Shown here piece by piece: positions 29,450 to 38,642 of a stretch of 64,000 nucleotides of DNA; position 1 is the stretch's first letter, and the number at the start of each line of letters is the position of its first letter. Source of the DNA: Reyranella sp. (GTDB lineage: Bacteria; Pseudomonadota; Alphaproteobacteria; Reyranellales; Reyranellaceae); assembly GCF_004297265.1 (NCBI RefSeq), contig NZ_SCUT01000007.1, positions 156,604 through 220,603 on the forward strand. The letters run 5' to 3'. Made by a program: the position numbers and the translations under genes. The notes beneath the pieces are model-generated. The model was not told the origin of the DNA. It made no database searches and saw nothing but the letters and a program-made list of their open reading frames with translations.

Positions 29450-30783
29450 GCGATCTCGCCCAGTACCGCGTCGCAGGCGCTCAAAAGTTCGTCGGCGTTC
29501 TCGAGCGAGAAGGGCAGCGGCGGCCTGATCTTGAGCACGTTGCCGAGCGGGCCGGACGCGCTGATGAGCACGCGGCGCTGGCGCATGCCGTTGACCAGCG
29601 CGCCGGCGGATTCCGGGTCGGGATTGCCGTCATCGTCGACGATGTCGAGACCAAAGAAGAGGCCTTGGTCCCGAATGCCGCCGATCGACCTGTGGCGGTC
29701 GGCGAGCGCGGCGAAACCCGCCTTGATGTGGCGCCCCGTCGCAAGGGCGTTTTCCATCAGACAATCGTCGCGCAGCACGTCGAGGACAGCGAGCGCGGCC
29801 GCGCAGGCGACAGGGTTACCGCCGAACGTATTGAAGTATCGCGCCTCTCGCGCAAATCGCTCGAGAACGGCTTCCCGGGCGACGACGCCGGCGATCGGAT
29901 AGCCGTTGCCCATCGGCTTGCCCATGGTCACGAGGTCCGGCACGACGCCGTGTCGCTGGAAGCCCCACATATGCGATCCCATCCGAGCGAAACCCGCCTG
30001 CACCTCGTCGGCGATGAAGAGGCCGCCCGCTTCACGGATGGCCGCGACCGCGCCGGAGAGAAAGCCCGCCGGTTCGGCGAAGACGCCATCGCTCGAGAAG
30101 ATGGTGTCGACCAGCAGCGCCGCCGGCTTGATTCCGTGGCGGCGCATGTCGGCGATCGCGGTCCGCACCTGTCGTTCGAAGAAAGCGCCGACTGCCTCCG
30201 GCGATCCCGCCAAAGCCGGATCGGGCGGCGCGACGAGCCGTACGTCGGATCCCACGGGCACATGCTTGCCGAGAGAGGGTGAGAGGGCCGCCACGGCGTG
30301 CGAGATGCCGTGATAGGCGTTGGAAGTGACGATGAACCCGGTTCCTTCGGTGTGGGTCCGGGCAACGCGAAGAGCGAGGTCGTTGGCTTCGCTGCCGGTA
30401 CAGGTCAGCATCAGCCGGTTCGTTTCGCTGGGGAAATACGGGAGCAGCCGCTCGGCGTAGGCGAGGATGCTCTCGTCGAGATACCTCGTGTGGGTGCTGA
30501 GCCGCGCGGCCTGCTCGGCGATCGCCTCGACCACGCGTGGGTGACAATGGCCGACACAGGGAACGTTGTTGTAGGCGTCGAGATAGGCATTTCCGTCGGC
30601 ATCGTAGAGATGCACACCATTCGCCCGGACGAAGTGCACGGGCTCTTCGTAGAACATGCGATAGGGCTGGCCCAGCACCCGCTGGCGGCGTTCGACCAGC
30701 CCGCGGGTACGGGCATCGAGCTTCCCGGCGTCCTTCGCGTCAAACGCATTGATCATCACGGGAACGCTGATGCTGCTGGTCAT
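29446..30783 (-). CDS. Class III PLP enzyme of the AGXT2L (phospho-lyase) type
   Basis: Pyridoxal-phosphate enzyme, 445 aa, of the class III aminotransferase fold. Lys289 (VTMGKPMGNGYP) should bind PLP, with Asp259-Glu260 in the IADEVQAGFARMGSHMW block. NNVPCVGHCHPRVV, SRYLDES-like spacing (THTRYLDESILAYAERL), CTGSEANDLALR and YFNTFGGNPVACAAALAVLD resemble ethanolamine-phosphate and 5-phosphohydroxylysine phospho-lyases (human AGXT2L1/2) more than ordinary transaminases. The start overlaps the upstream kinase gene by 4 bp. Together they could phosphorylate then eliminate a beta-hydroxy amine such as hydroxylysine. Confidence 0.85.
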   Translation of the reverse strand: MTSSISVPVMINAFDAKDAGKLDARTRGLVERRQRVLGQPYRMFYEEPVHFVRANGVHLYDADGNAYLDAYNNVPCVGHCHPRVVEAIAEQAARLSTHTRYLDESILAYAERLLPYFPSETNRLMLTCTGSEANDLALRVARTHTEGTGFIVTSNAYHGISHAVAALSPSLGKHVPVGSDVRLVAPPDPALAGSPEAVGAFFERQVRTAIADMRRHGIKPAALLVDTIFSSDGVFAEPAGFLSGAVAAIREAGGLFIADEVQAGFARMGSHMWGFQRHGVVPDLVTMGKPMGNGYPIAGVVAREAVLERFAREARYFNTFGGNPVACAAALAVLDVLRDDCLMENALATGRHIKAGFAALADRHRSIGGIRDQGLFFGLDIVDDDGNPDPESAGALVNGMRQRRVLISASGPLGNVLKIRPPLPFSLENADELLSACDAVLGEIA

Positions 30784-31850
30784 GGCGCTCGATCTTCGCT
30801 CCGGAGGTTGATCGCCTCCGGGAGGGCGTCGACCGGCAGCGTGTGCAGCCAGTCGAGCCGTGCCCAGGAGGCGGGATTGTTCTTCATGATGTAGGGCCGG
30901 TTAGCGGGCTGACAGGCGGCCAGGCTTTCGGTGACGGCGACGTTGATGATGCAGCGCGCGATCATGAGTTCCGGCAGCAGGCGGACTTCGAGAGGGGTCA
31001 GGCGCGTGGCGCCGTCATAGGCATGCACAACGTCGACGATGGCCTGCAGGTCGTCGCCGGTCTGGCCGATCTGGAGGAGCGCAACGCCCGCAAGGTCCAC
31101 GAGGCGCGGGGCATGGACCAGGTCGCCGAAGTCGAGGAAGCCGACGATTCTGTCGTTGCGACCCGGTGCCACCAGGATGTTCTGGCCGTTCATGTCGCTG
31201 TGGACGGTTTGCGCCGGGAGGCTGGTCATGTGCGGCGCGGCCAGCCTCTCGAAACGCCGCATCATGATCTCGACGAGCGGCCGCCGCTCCGGATCGATGA
31301 GCTCGAAGAAGGTCTTCACGCGGCCGATGTTCTTGATGTCCCAGATCAGATCGCGCTGGTGCGAGAAGGGATGGTCGAAGCTCCGCAGCGCCGCATCCAG
31401 ATCGGCGACGGCGCGGCCAATGGCGCGGCGGAGTTCGGCCGACGGCGTTTCGACCATCGACAATGGCGTGCCCTGCACGTAGCTCAGCAGGCGCAGATGG
31501 CGTCCGTCATGCGGCCCCAGATAGATGCTTTCCTGCCCGTTGAGCGCCGTGGCGACACGTGGGGCGACGATCGCGGGCGCCGTCCGTTCGATGTGGAGAA
31601 GGGCGGCACTCTCGAGCATGACGACGTCGATATCCTCCTGCGGCGCCGAAACCTTCAGGATGAAGTCGGTCGTGCCGGAGGTGCGAATACGGAAATTCTG
31701 GGTGCGCTCGCCGCCCAGCTCGATGGCGCTGCCGGAGATTCCGAAATGATGCAGGGTCAGTGCCTCGGCGTCGCGACCGTCGAGCCGCGGCATCATCGGC
31801 AGGGCGATCGGGGAGAGGCGATTCGATTGGCGATGTTTTTCAGGAGCCAT
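30780..31850 (-). CDS. APH-fold small-molecule kinase, hydroxylysine-kinase-like
   Basis: ATP-dependent kinase of the aminoglycoside phosphotransferase fold, 356 aa from the ATG at 31850; a TTG at 31925 would add 25 residues. Catalytic loop VHSDMNGQNIL (Asp219, Asn224), metal-binding DFGD (240-243) and a probable ATP lysine in FILKVSA (Lys66) are present. The pattern resembles hydroxylysine kinase (HYKK/AGPHD1) and bacterial relatives joined to AGXT2L enzymes. It is coupled to the downstream phospho-lyase-like gene by ATGA. It is not likely to be an antibiotic resistance enzyme, given this pairing. Start choice uncertain. Confidence 0.75.
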   Translation of the reverse strand: MAPEKHRQSNRLSPIALPMMPRLDGRDAEALTLHHFGISGSAIELGGERTQNFRIRTSGTTDFILKVSAPQEDIDVVMLESAALLHIERTAPAIVAPRVATALNGQESIYLGPHDGRHLRLLSYVQGTPLSMVETPSAELRRAIGRAVADLDAALRSFDHPFSHQRDLIWDIKNIGRVKTFFELIDPERRPLVEIMMRRFERLAAPHMTSLPAQTVHSDMNGQNILVAPGRNDRIVGFLDFGDLVHAPRLVDLAGVALLQIGQTGDDLQAIVDVVHAYDGATRLTPLEVRLLPELMIARCIINVAVTESLAACQPANRPYIMKNNPASWARLDWLHTLPVDALPEAINLRSEDRAP

Positions 31851-32072
31851 TGCACACGCCGGCGCACCATCGGCCAAGGAGACCTGTGCCGGAAATTCAA
31901 AGTTCAGGTCCCGCCGTATCGGCAAAACCGATTGTCGCTGGTTGCGTGGCGCGAGCGGGAAGTGGCGTGGGCTCTCGGTTTTCTCGATGAGGCCATGCGG
32001 GATTTTTGTATTTCCGACGGGATGTTCGGCCTGCCTATCATGATCCTGTAATCCATTTCTCTGGAGACAGGC

Positions 32073-33644
32073 ATGCGTCGCTGGTTCGTTGCTTCGGTCG
32101 TATCGGTTGCGACGGTGCTGTCACCTGTAGTCGCCTCGGCAGAGTCCGTGCTCCGGGTGGTGATGCAGTCGGACGTGAAGATCATCGATCCGGTCTGGAG
32201 CAGCGGATACATCACGCGCAACTACGCCTACATGATCTACGATACGCTGTTCGCGGTCGACGGCCAGTTCCAGATCAAGCCGCAGATGGTCGATACCTAC
32301 AAGACCAGCGACGATGGACTGACGTGGACGTTCACGTTGCGTGACGGGCTCGAGTGGCACGACGGTGCGCCGGTCACCGCGGAAGACTGCGTGGCGTCGC
32401 TCAAGCGCTGGTCGGTCCGCGATCCGATGGGGCAGAAGCTCGCGAGCTACCTGTCCGAGTACAGGATCGTGGATGCCAGAACATTCCAGATCGTGCTCAA
32501 GGAGAAGTTCGGCCCGATGCTGGAAGCGCTGGGCAAGCCCTCCGTCATCGTTCCCTTCATGATGCCCAAGCGCGTCGCGGAAACCGACCCGTTCAAGCAG
32601 ATGGACTCCTCGATCGGCTCCGGTCCCTTCCTGCTCAAGCGGGACGAATGGAAGCCCGGTGAGAAGATGGTCTTCGTGAAGAACCCCAAGTACAGGCCGC
32701 GCGCGGAGCCGGTCTCCGGCCTGGCCGGCGGCAAGGTTGCGGGCGTGGATCGGGTCGAGTGGATCGCCATGCCCGACGCCGAGACGCAGATCAACGCCCT
32801 GATGAACGGCGAGGTCGACCTGCTCGAAGTCGTCAGCGCCGACCATCTGCCGATCCTGGAGAAGGCCAAGGGCGTCAAGGTCGTGAAGAGTCCGGTTCCG
32901 TACCAGTACACCTTCCGGCCGAACTGGCTGCAACCGCCTTTCAACAACGTGAAGATCCGCCGTGCGGCCGCCTATGCGCTGAGCCAGCCCGACTTCCTCG
33001 AGGCGAGCATCGGCGACAAGCGCTTCTACCGGACCTGCAAGGCCCTGTTCACCTGCGAGTCGCCGCTGGCCTCGGATGCCGGCACGCAGGGGCTGGTCGA
33101 AGGCAACATCGCCAAGGCGAAGGAGCTCCTCAAGGAAGCGGGTTACGACGGCACGCCCGTGGTGATGCCGCAGCCAACCGATTTCGCCGTGCTGAAGCAG
33201 ATCGCGCCCGTCGCAAAGTCGCAACTCGAGAAGGCCGGCTTCAAGGTCGACGTTCAGGCGATGGACTGGCAGAGCCTGATCGGCCGCATCAACACCAAGA
33301 GGGGGCCGCCGTCGGAAGGTGGCTGGAATGCCTACGGGACGGCCTACTCGCAGGTCGACATCCTCGATCCGCTGATGACGCTCAACCTGGTCGCGACGTG
33401 TGAGAAGGCCCAGTCGGGCTGGCCTTGCGACCCCGAACTGGAGAAGCTGCGCGACGCCTACGCGAAGGCAACGACGCCGGCCGAGAAGAAGGCGGCGGCA
33501 GAGGCGGTGCAGGTCCGTGCCATGGAAGTCGTCACGCACGTCCCGCTGGGGGAATGGTTCGGCCTGCGCGCCGTCCGCGATAACATCAACGTGCCGACGC
33601 CCCTTCCGCCCGTCACGGTGTTCTGGGGAATCACGAAAAAGTAG
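32073..33644 (+). CDS. Orphan peptide-type ABC substrate-binding protein (SBP family 5)
   Basis: Periplasmic binding protein, 523 aa. The signal peptide MRRWFVASVVSVATVLSPVVASAE is cleaved near residue 23. Family 5 features include PQMVDTYKTSDDGLTWTFTL, LEWHDGAPVTAEDCVASLKRW and a C-terminal lobe ending in the usual aromatic-rich strand. A GGAG ribosome site precedes the ATG. No permease or ATPase genes are adjacent, so it must use a system encoded elsewhere or act as a sensor. It is divergent from the kinase/phospho-lyase pair and 18 bp ahead of a GMC oxidoreductase gene. Confidence 0.9.
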   Translation: MRRWFVASVVSVATVLSPVVASAESVLRVVMQSDVKIIDPVWSSGYITRNYAYMIYDTLFAVDGQFQIKPQMVDTYKTSDDGLTWTFTLRDGLEWHDGAPVTAEDCVASLKRWSVRDPMGQKLASYLSEYRIVDARTFQIVLKEKFGPMLEALGKPSVIVPFMMPKRVAETDPFKQMDSSIGSGPFLLKRDEWKPGEKMVFVKNPKYRPRAEPVSGLAGGKVAGVDRVEWIAMPDAETQINALMNGEVDLLEVVSADHLPILEKAKGVKVVKSPVPYQYTFRPNWLQPPFNNVKIRRAAAYALSQPDFLEASIGDKRFYRTCKALFTCESPLASDAGTQGLVEGNIAKAKELLKEAGYDGTPVVMPQPTDFAVLKQIAPVAKSQLEKAGFKVDVQAMDWQSLIGRINTKRGPPSEGGWNAYGTAYSQVDILDPLMTLNLVATCEKAQSGWPCDPELEKLRDAYAKATTPAEKKAAAEAVQVRAMEVVTHVPLGEWFGLRAVRDNINVPTPLPPVTVFWGITKK

Positions 33645-33662
33645 CGAACGTCCGCGCAACCG

Positions 33663-35267
33663 ATGCACGACAAGGTCGATGTCCTGATCATCGGTGCCGG
33701 TGCATCCGGAGCGGCGGTGGCCTGGAGTCTCGCCGACACCAGGATGCGCATCCTCTGCTTGGAGCAGGGCGACTGGGTCAGGCCGACCGACTACCCGACC
33801 AATGGCCGGGATTGGGAAGCGCGGATGTTTGGCGACTTCGCGACCAATCCCAATCGCCGCGCGGGCATCGCCGATTATCCGATCAACAACGGCACGTCGC
33901 CGGTGCAGATCGTGAACTTCAACGGCGTCGGCGGCGGCACGATCATGTACACAGCGCATTTCCCGCGCCTGCATCCCTCGGATTTCCGGGTGCGGACCTT
34001 GGACGGTGTGGCCGACGATTGGCCGGTCGACTACGCGACACTCGAACCGTTCTTTGCCGAGAACGACAGGATGACCGGCGTTGCCGGCCTCTCCGGCGAT
34101 CCCGCCTATCCGGCCCACGAGATGCAGATGCCGCCTCTGCCGCTCGGCAGGACGGGAGAGCGGTTTGCCAGGGCCCTGAACAAGCTCGGTTGGCACTGGT
34201 GGCCCTCCGACGCGGCCATCGCGACCGTGGCGTATGACGGCCGCGCACCCTGCATCAATCTCGGCCACTGCACGCCGGGCTGCGCCCAGGGCGCCAAGTC
34301 CAGCACCGACATCACCTATTGGCCGCAGGCGATCCGCGCCGGTGTCGAGTTGCGCACCCGCAGCCGCGTGCGCGAGATCACCGTGGGTTCCGACGGCCTG
34401 GCGAGTGGCGCGATCTATTACGACGCCGACGGAAGAGAGCATTTCCAGCCGGCCGAAATGGTGGTCCTGGCCTGCAACGGCGTCGGCACGCCGCGCCTGC
34501 TGCTCAATTCGCTGTCGGGCCGTTTCCCCGGCGGGATGGCCAATTCCAGCGGGATGGTCGGCCGGAACCTGATGCTTCATCCTTCGGCTCACACCTACGG
34601 CTACGTCGACGAACCGCTCGACGGCAATCGCGGCCCGCCGCTGTCGCTGTGGAGCCAGGAATTCTACGAGACCGATGCCGGCCGCGGCTTCGTGCGCGGC
34701 TATACGCTTCAGCTTTTCCGCGGCGCCGGCACGATCGTCGATGCGATTGCCAACACCGCGCGCGGCTTCCTGCCATGGGGCGACGCGCATCATGACGTGT
34801 ACCGGACCATCCTGAACCGGCGCCTCGGCATCTCCGTGATCTGCGAAGACCTGCCCGACGAGAACAACCGCGTCACGCTCGATCCCGAACTCACGGACGG
34901 CAACGGCATACCCGCGCCGCGGATCGAGTACGCGCTCGGCGACAATACCCGGAAGATGATGATGCACGGCGTGGCGCGGTCGAAGGATATCCTGGAGGCG
35001 GCCGGCGCCCGGAACGTCGGGGGCGAGGCGCCGATACTCAATGGCGGCTGGCACCTGATGGGCACGGCCCGCATGGGGGCTGATCCGGAGCGTTCGGTGG
35101 TCAACGAGTGGGGACGCGCTCACGACGTGAAGAACCTGTTCATCGTCGACGGCAGCATCTGGGTCACGTCGGGTGGCGTGAATCCGACATCGACCCTCCA
35201 GGCGCTCGCGCTCTATGTCGCCGATGCGATCAAGAGGCGCCTGTCCGATGCCACGCTGTTCGACTGA
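33663..35267 (+). CDS. GMC-family FAD oxidoreductase (choline/sugar dehydrogenase-like)
   Basis: FAD-dependent dehydrogenase or oxidase of alcohols, 534 aa. The Rossmann motif GAGASG is at residues 11-16, and FNGVGGGTIMY matches the second FAD-binding region. The C-terminal catalytic histidine lies in NGGWHLMGTARMG and the FAD/active-site block is DGSIWVTSGGVNPTSTLQALAL. A short cysteine cluster, CINLGHCTPGCAQGAK, resembles gluconate-dehydrogenase-type large subunits, which pass electrons to a cytochrome. No signal peptide is present and no small or cytochrome subunit is adjacent. Confidence 0.88.
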   Translation: MHDKVDVLIIGAGASGAAVAWSLADTRMRILCLEQGDWVRPTDYPTNGRDWEARMFGDFATNPNRRAGIADYPINNGTSPVQIVNFNGVGGGTIMYTAHFPRLHPSDFRVRTLDGVADDWPVDYATLEPFFAENDRMTGVAGLSGDPAYPAHEMQMPPLPLGRTGERFARALNKLGWHWWPSDAAIATVAYDGRAPCINLGHCTPGCAQGAKSSTDITYWPQAIRAGVELRTRSRVREITVGSDGLASGAIYYDADGREHFQPAEMVVLACNGVGTPRLLLNSLSGRFPGGMANSSGMVGRNLMLHPSAHTYGYVDEPLDGNRGPPLSLWSQEFYETDAGRGFVRGYTLQLFRGAGTIVDAIANTARGFLPWGDAHHDVYRTILNRRLGISVICEDLPDENNRVTLDPELTDGNGIPAPRIEYALGDNTRKMMMHGVARSKDILEAAGARNVGGEAPILNGGWHLMGTARMGADPERSVVNEWGRAHDVKNLFIVDGSIWVTSGGVNPTSTLQALALYVADAIKRRLSDATLFD

Positions 35268-35340
35268 AGGGCCGCCGTCACTGCACGATCCCGTCCGGTC
35301 CCGCCCACCGATGTGGCGCAACGTGAAGTGAACGATCGTT

Positions 35341-36258
35341 TTACCGACGATCCAGGGTCTGATCGCTTCTCGACTCGCGACAGAGTTGCAGGAAGATCTG
35401 TGTGGGCTCGGACAGCTCTGCATCACGCCGCCACGCCATGCCGACATCGATGGTGGATTCGATGCCCTTGATCGGCCGGGCTTCGACGCGATCGGCTTCG
35501 AGCGACCAGGACCGGTAGGTCATGTCCGGCATGATGGCCACGCCGGCGCCCGTCGCAACCAGGCTGCGCACGGCCTCGACCGAGGAGGTGATCAGGGAAA
35601 AGGCCGGCTTCGTGAGCCTGCAGGTCCAGAGGGTCTCGACCGAGCGCGGCATCTCGTCGATCGAGAGCCCGATCAACGGCTCCTTCTCCAGCGCAGCCAG
35701 CTCGACATGATCCTGCGCCAGAAGAGGGTGGCCGCCGCGCAGCCAGACATGATTGCGCGAACGCGCCAGCGTCTCGAACTGCAGGTCGTACTGGTTCACC
35801 AGGTTGGAGACCAGCATTAGCGCCACATCGAGTTCACCGCGAACGAGCTGATCCTCGATCGTGTCGCGGTCCTCTTCCACGACGTTGACGAGAATGTCTG
35901 GGAAGACGCGCCGGAATCGCGCCAGGAGATCGGCCAGGAAGTAGCCCGAGACAAGGCTGGTCACACCCAGCTTGAGCGAGCCTGATACGGCTTCCGGGCC
36001 GGGGCGAAGAATCCGGCCGGCGTCGGCGACGGTCGCCAGGATACGTCGGGAATGCTCGAGGAACTGATGGCCCCGATAGGTCAGCGTCACGCCCTTCGAA
36101 CTCCGCTCGAAAAGCGTCGCGCCCGTCTCGGCCTCGAGAGCGCGCAGGCTCTCGGTGATGGTCGATTGGGAGATATTGAGGCGCGTGGCCGCCCGCGACA
36201 CCGATCCCGCCTCAGCAATGGCAACGAAGTAGTTGACCTGCCGGAACGTCAGGTGCAT
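35341..36258 (-). CDS. LysR-family transcriptional regulator
   Basis: A 305-aa LysR regulator. The helix-turn-helix lies at residues about 5-64 (LTFRQVNYFVAIAEAGSVSRAATRLNISQSTITESLRALE), followed by a periplasmic-binding-like effector domain. It begins 18 bp after the amidase gene on the same strand, so it may be the second gene of that transcript. It converges on the GMC gene. The effector is unknown; GMC/SBP control is also possible. Confidence 0.9.
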   Translation of the reverse strand: MHLTFRQVNYFVAIAEAGSVSRAATRLNISQSTITESLRALEAETGATLFERSSKGVTLTYRGHQFLEHSRRILATVADAGRILRPGPEAVSGSLKLGVTSLVSGYFLADLLARFRRVFPDILVNVVEEDRDTIEDQLVRGELDVALMLVSNLVNQYDLQFETLARSRNHVWLRGGHPLLAQDHVELAALEKEPLIGLSIDEMPRSVETLWTCRLTKPAFSLITSSVEAVRSLVATGAGVAIMPDMTYRSWSLEADRVEARPIKGIESTIDVGMAWRRDAELSEPTQIFLQLCRESRSDQTLDRR

Positions 36259-36276
36259 CGGCGCTGACCCTCTTCG

Positions 36277-37701
36277 CTAAGCACAGGTTGGCGGCAGGCG
36301 GTTCTTCCACGGCCGTTCCGCCTCCAGTTGCGCCGCGAGCCGGAACAGCACCGCCTCGTCACCGAAGCGCGCCGTGAACATCATGCCGAGCGGAAGTCCG
36401 GCCGCGCTCCAGGCCAGCGGCACCGACATCGACGGCTGGCCGCTCATGTTGAACATGCTCGTGCCTGGGACGTAGCGCTTCAGCAGCGGCCGGATGTGGC
36501 TGAGATCGTCGGCGTTGGTATCGATCTCGCCGAGCCGCACCGGCGGCAGGCAAAGCGTCGGCGACAGGAAGATGTCGCAGGCTTCGAAGAAGCTCGCGAG
36601 GCTGCGCGAGACCAGGAACGCATTGTGCTGGCCGAGGACGTAGTCCGCTGCGCTGTTCTTGCGCGCGGTTTCGACGTTGGCGATCGTGTAGGTCTCGAAG
36701 TCGTCGCGGTTCATCGCGCGGCCGAACAGTTGCTCGGCGGCTCTCACCGTCACCGCGGTATTGGCCGAGATGACCACGGGCGCGACCACCGACGGCTCGA
36801 CCGCGAGTGTCGGCGCCCGTTCCTCGACATGGTGGCCAAGACCTTCGAGCAGGCGGGCAGTGTCTCGTACGGCCGCCGCGACCTCCGGGTCGATGGCCTC
36901 GCCATAAGGCGTCTTGTCGGTGAAGAAGACGCGCAGGCGGCCGGGATCGCGCCCGACTTCCTCAAGGAACGGCCGCTCGGGCTGCGGCGCATAATAGGGG
37001 CTGGTCGGTTCGGCGCCGTGCGTGGCGTCGAGCATTGCCGCGCTGTCGCGCACGCTGATGCTGACCACATGGCCGCAGGAGAAGCTGCCCCAGCCTTCTG
37101 CCTTGTCGGGGCCGACCGGATTGCGGGCGCGCGTCGGCTTCAGCCCGAACACGCCGCAGGCCGACGCCGGTACCCGGATCGAGCCGCCGCCATCGGTGGC
37201 ATGGGCCACCGGAAGAATGCGGGCTGCGACCGCCGCCGCCGCGCCGCCGGACGACCCACCGGGGGAATGATCCAGGTTCCACGGATTGCGCGTCGGCCCG
37301 TGCAGCCGGCATTCGGTGGTGACCATCTGGCCGAACTCCGGCGTCGCGCTCTTGCCGAAGATGGTGAGGCCGGCGGCGAGATAGCGGCTGGCGAGCGTGC
37401 CGCTGTGATCGGCGACATAGTCCTTGTAGATGCTGCAGCCGAAAGTCGTGCGCGTGCCGTCGAGGAGGTCGAGGTCCTTCAGCAGGAACGGCACGCCCGT
37501 GAACGGTCCGGCGGGGAGGCCGGCCTGGATCTGGCGGCGGGCAAAGTCCTCATGCCGCACGACGACGGCATTGATGGACGGGTCGACGCGATCGGTCCGC
37601 GCCACGGCCTCGTCGAGCAGTTCGCCGGCGCTGACCTGGCGCGATCGCACCAGCTCCGCCAGCCCCATCGCGTCGTACGCGCCATATTCCTTGAACGCCA
37701 T
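36277..37701 (-). CDS. Amidase signature-family enzyme
   Basis: Serine amidohydrolase with the Ser-cisSer-Lys triad, 474 aa. Lys75 (VPFLLKDLD), Ser150 ([15 protein letters not shown]) and Ser174 ([12 protein letters not shown]) occupy the three catalytic positions. A GGGAG site precedes the ATG at 37701; a TTG two codons upstream is less likely. No signal peptide. The family hydrolyses a range of linear amides. It is divergent from the GntR gene at 37819 and probably co-transcribed with the LysR gene. Confidence 0.91.
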   Translation of the reverse strand: MAFKEYGAYDAMGLAELVRSRQVSAGELLDEAVARTDRVDPSINAVVVRHEDFARRQIQAGLPAGPFTGVPFLLKDLDLLDGTRTTFGCSIYKDYVADHSGTLASRYLAAGLTIFGKSATPEFGQMVTTECRLHGPTRNPWNLDHSPGGSSGGAAAAVAARILPVAHATDGGGSIRVPASACGVFGLKPTRARNPVGPDKAEGWGSFSCGHVVSISVRDSAAMLDATHGAEPTSPYYAPQPERPFLEEVGRDPGRLRVFFTDKTPYGEAIDPEVAAAVRDTARLLEGLGHHVEERAPTLAVEPSVVAPVVISANTAVTVRAAEQLFGRAMNRDDFETYTIANVETARKNSAADYVLGQHNAFLVSRSLASFFEACDIFLSPTLCLPPVRLGEIDTNADDLSHIRPLLKRYVPGTSMFNMSGQPSMSVPLAWSAAGLPLGMMFTARFGDEAVLFRLAAQLEAERPWKNRLPPTCA

Positions 37702-37742
37702 CGCCAACTCCCCGCACCAACGTGATAATCATAACATAAAAG

Positions 37743-37762
37743 GGCGATTGTCGACAATCGCC
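37743..37762. promoter_or_regulatory. Perfect 20-bp palindrome between amidase and gntR genes
   Basis: GGCGATTGTC and its exact reverse complement GACAATCGCC abut without a spacer. The centre ATTGTCGACAAT resembles sites of FadR/FCD-type GntR proteins. It lies 42 bp upstream of the amidase start and 56 bp upstream of the gntR start. It is the natural operator for the adjacent GntR protein controlling both genes; a hairpin role in RNA is possible but there is no T-tract. Confidence 0.65.
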
Positions 37763-37818
37763 TTTCTTGCCGTTTTGCGCTATGGTTCAGCGATTGCTGA
37801 TTTTGACGGGAGCCGGCC

Positions 37819-38559
37819 TTGGCCAACCTTAAGATTCCCCGCGTTATCAAGATGCCGATCGAAGTGCAGGCCACCGATGCCCTGCGCGATGCCATCGTCT
37901 CGGGCTCCATCGCGGCGGGCGAACGCGTGACGGAGATCCAGATTTCCCAGCAGATGAACCTGTCCCGGGCGACGGTGCGGACGGCCCTGCATCAGCTCGC
38001 CAAGGAAGGGCTGCTGACGCTTGTCCCCTATACGGGGTGGACGGTCATCTCCCTGTCTGCCCACGACGTGTGGGAGCTGTACACGCTGCGCTCGGCTGTC
38101 GAGCGGCTGGCGGGCCGACTCGTGGCCTCGACGATCACGCCGGCAAAGATCGAGCGCCTGGACGGGGCGATGGACCGGCTCGTCAGGGAGTGCGAGCGTG
38201 GAGATGTCGACCGGATCGCGGAGGCGGATTTCGGCCTGCATCACACGATCATCAAGCTGGCCGATCATGGCCGTCTTGCCGCGCAATATGCGCTCATCGA
38301 ACAGCAGGTCCGGATGCTGATCCGCTCCAGCGATGCCTTCGATCCCGAGGCGCAAATCCTGAAGCTCGATCAGCATCGGCCCATCGTCGATGCGATCAGG
38401 GCCGGCGATGTCGAGCTGGCGGGACAGCTGTCCGAACAGCACAACCTCGTCGAGGGCGAGAAGCTCTCGGCGCGTCTCAAGGCGCTCCAGGAGCAGGCGC
38501 TGCTTGAAGAGCCGACCGCGACGCTGCGCCCCGCACGGAAGCGGGCGGCGCTTGGTTGA
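37819..38559 (+). CDS. GntR-family regulator, FadR/FCD subfamily
   Basis: A 246-aa regulator. Its winged helix (residues about 15-80) reads ALRDAIVSGSIAAGERVTEIQISQQMNLSRATVRTALHQLAKEGLL. A helical FCD domain follows, with metal-binding histidines likely in FGLHHTIIKLAD and QHRPIVDAI. The TTG start at 37819 has a well-spaced GGGAG site; ATG 37852 is an alternative. It should respond to a carboxylate metabolite and control the divergent amidase gene. Confidence 0.88.
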   Translation: MANLKIPRVIKMPIEVQATDALRDAIVSGSIAAGERVTEIQISQQMNLSRATVRTALHQLAKEGLLTLVPYTGWTVISLSAHDVWELYTLRSAVERLAGRLVASTITPAKIERLDGAMDRLVRECERGDVDRIAEADFGLHHTIIKLADHGRLAAQYALIEQQVRMLIRSSDAFDPEAQILKLDQHRPIVDAIRAGDVELAGQLSEQHNLVEGEKLSARLKALQEQALLEEPTATLRPARKRAALG

Positions 38560-38581
38560 ATCGGTACAGTCGTGAGGGCCG

Positions 38582-38620
38582 TCAGCGCTCCATGATCCAA
38601 TCCACGCCGGAGGCGATCTC
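38582..38620 (-). pseudogene. Decayed 3' end of an Ldh-family gene
   Basis: Thirteen codons read EIASGVDWIMER then stop, against EIALASGAEWIMEG then stop at the end of the intact Ldh-family gene at 39503-40567. The DNA is similar through the stop codon and a few bases beyond (two-codon deletion, scattered substitutions). An in-frame TAG lies three codons upstream (38627-38629), so no coding capacity remains. It is most simply a remnant of a paralogue or local duplication. Confidence 0.6.
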
Positions 38621-38642
38621 AATCTGCTAAGGGTTCCGGAAG

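Noticed and set aside
32121..35447. A 1108-codon minus-strand frame opposite the binding protein and GMC genes
   Set aside because: Its length reflects the lack of stops in high-GC antisense DNA; the plus-strand genes are unambiguous.
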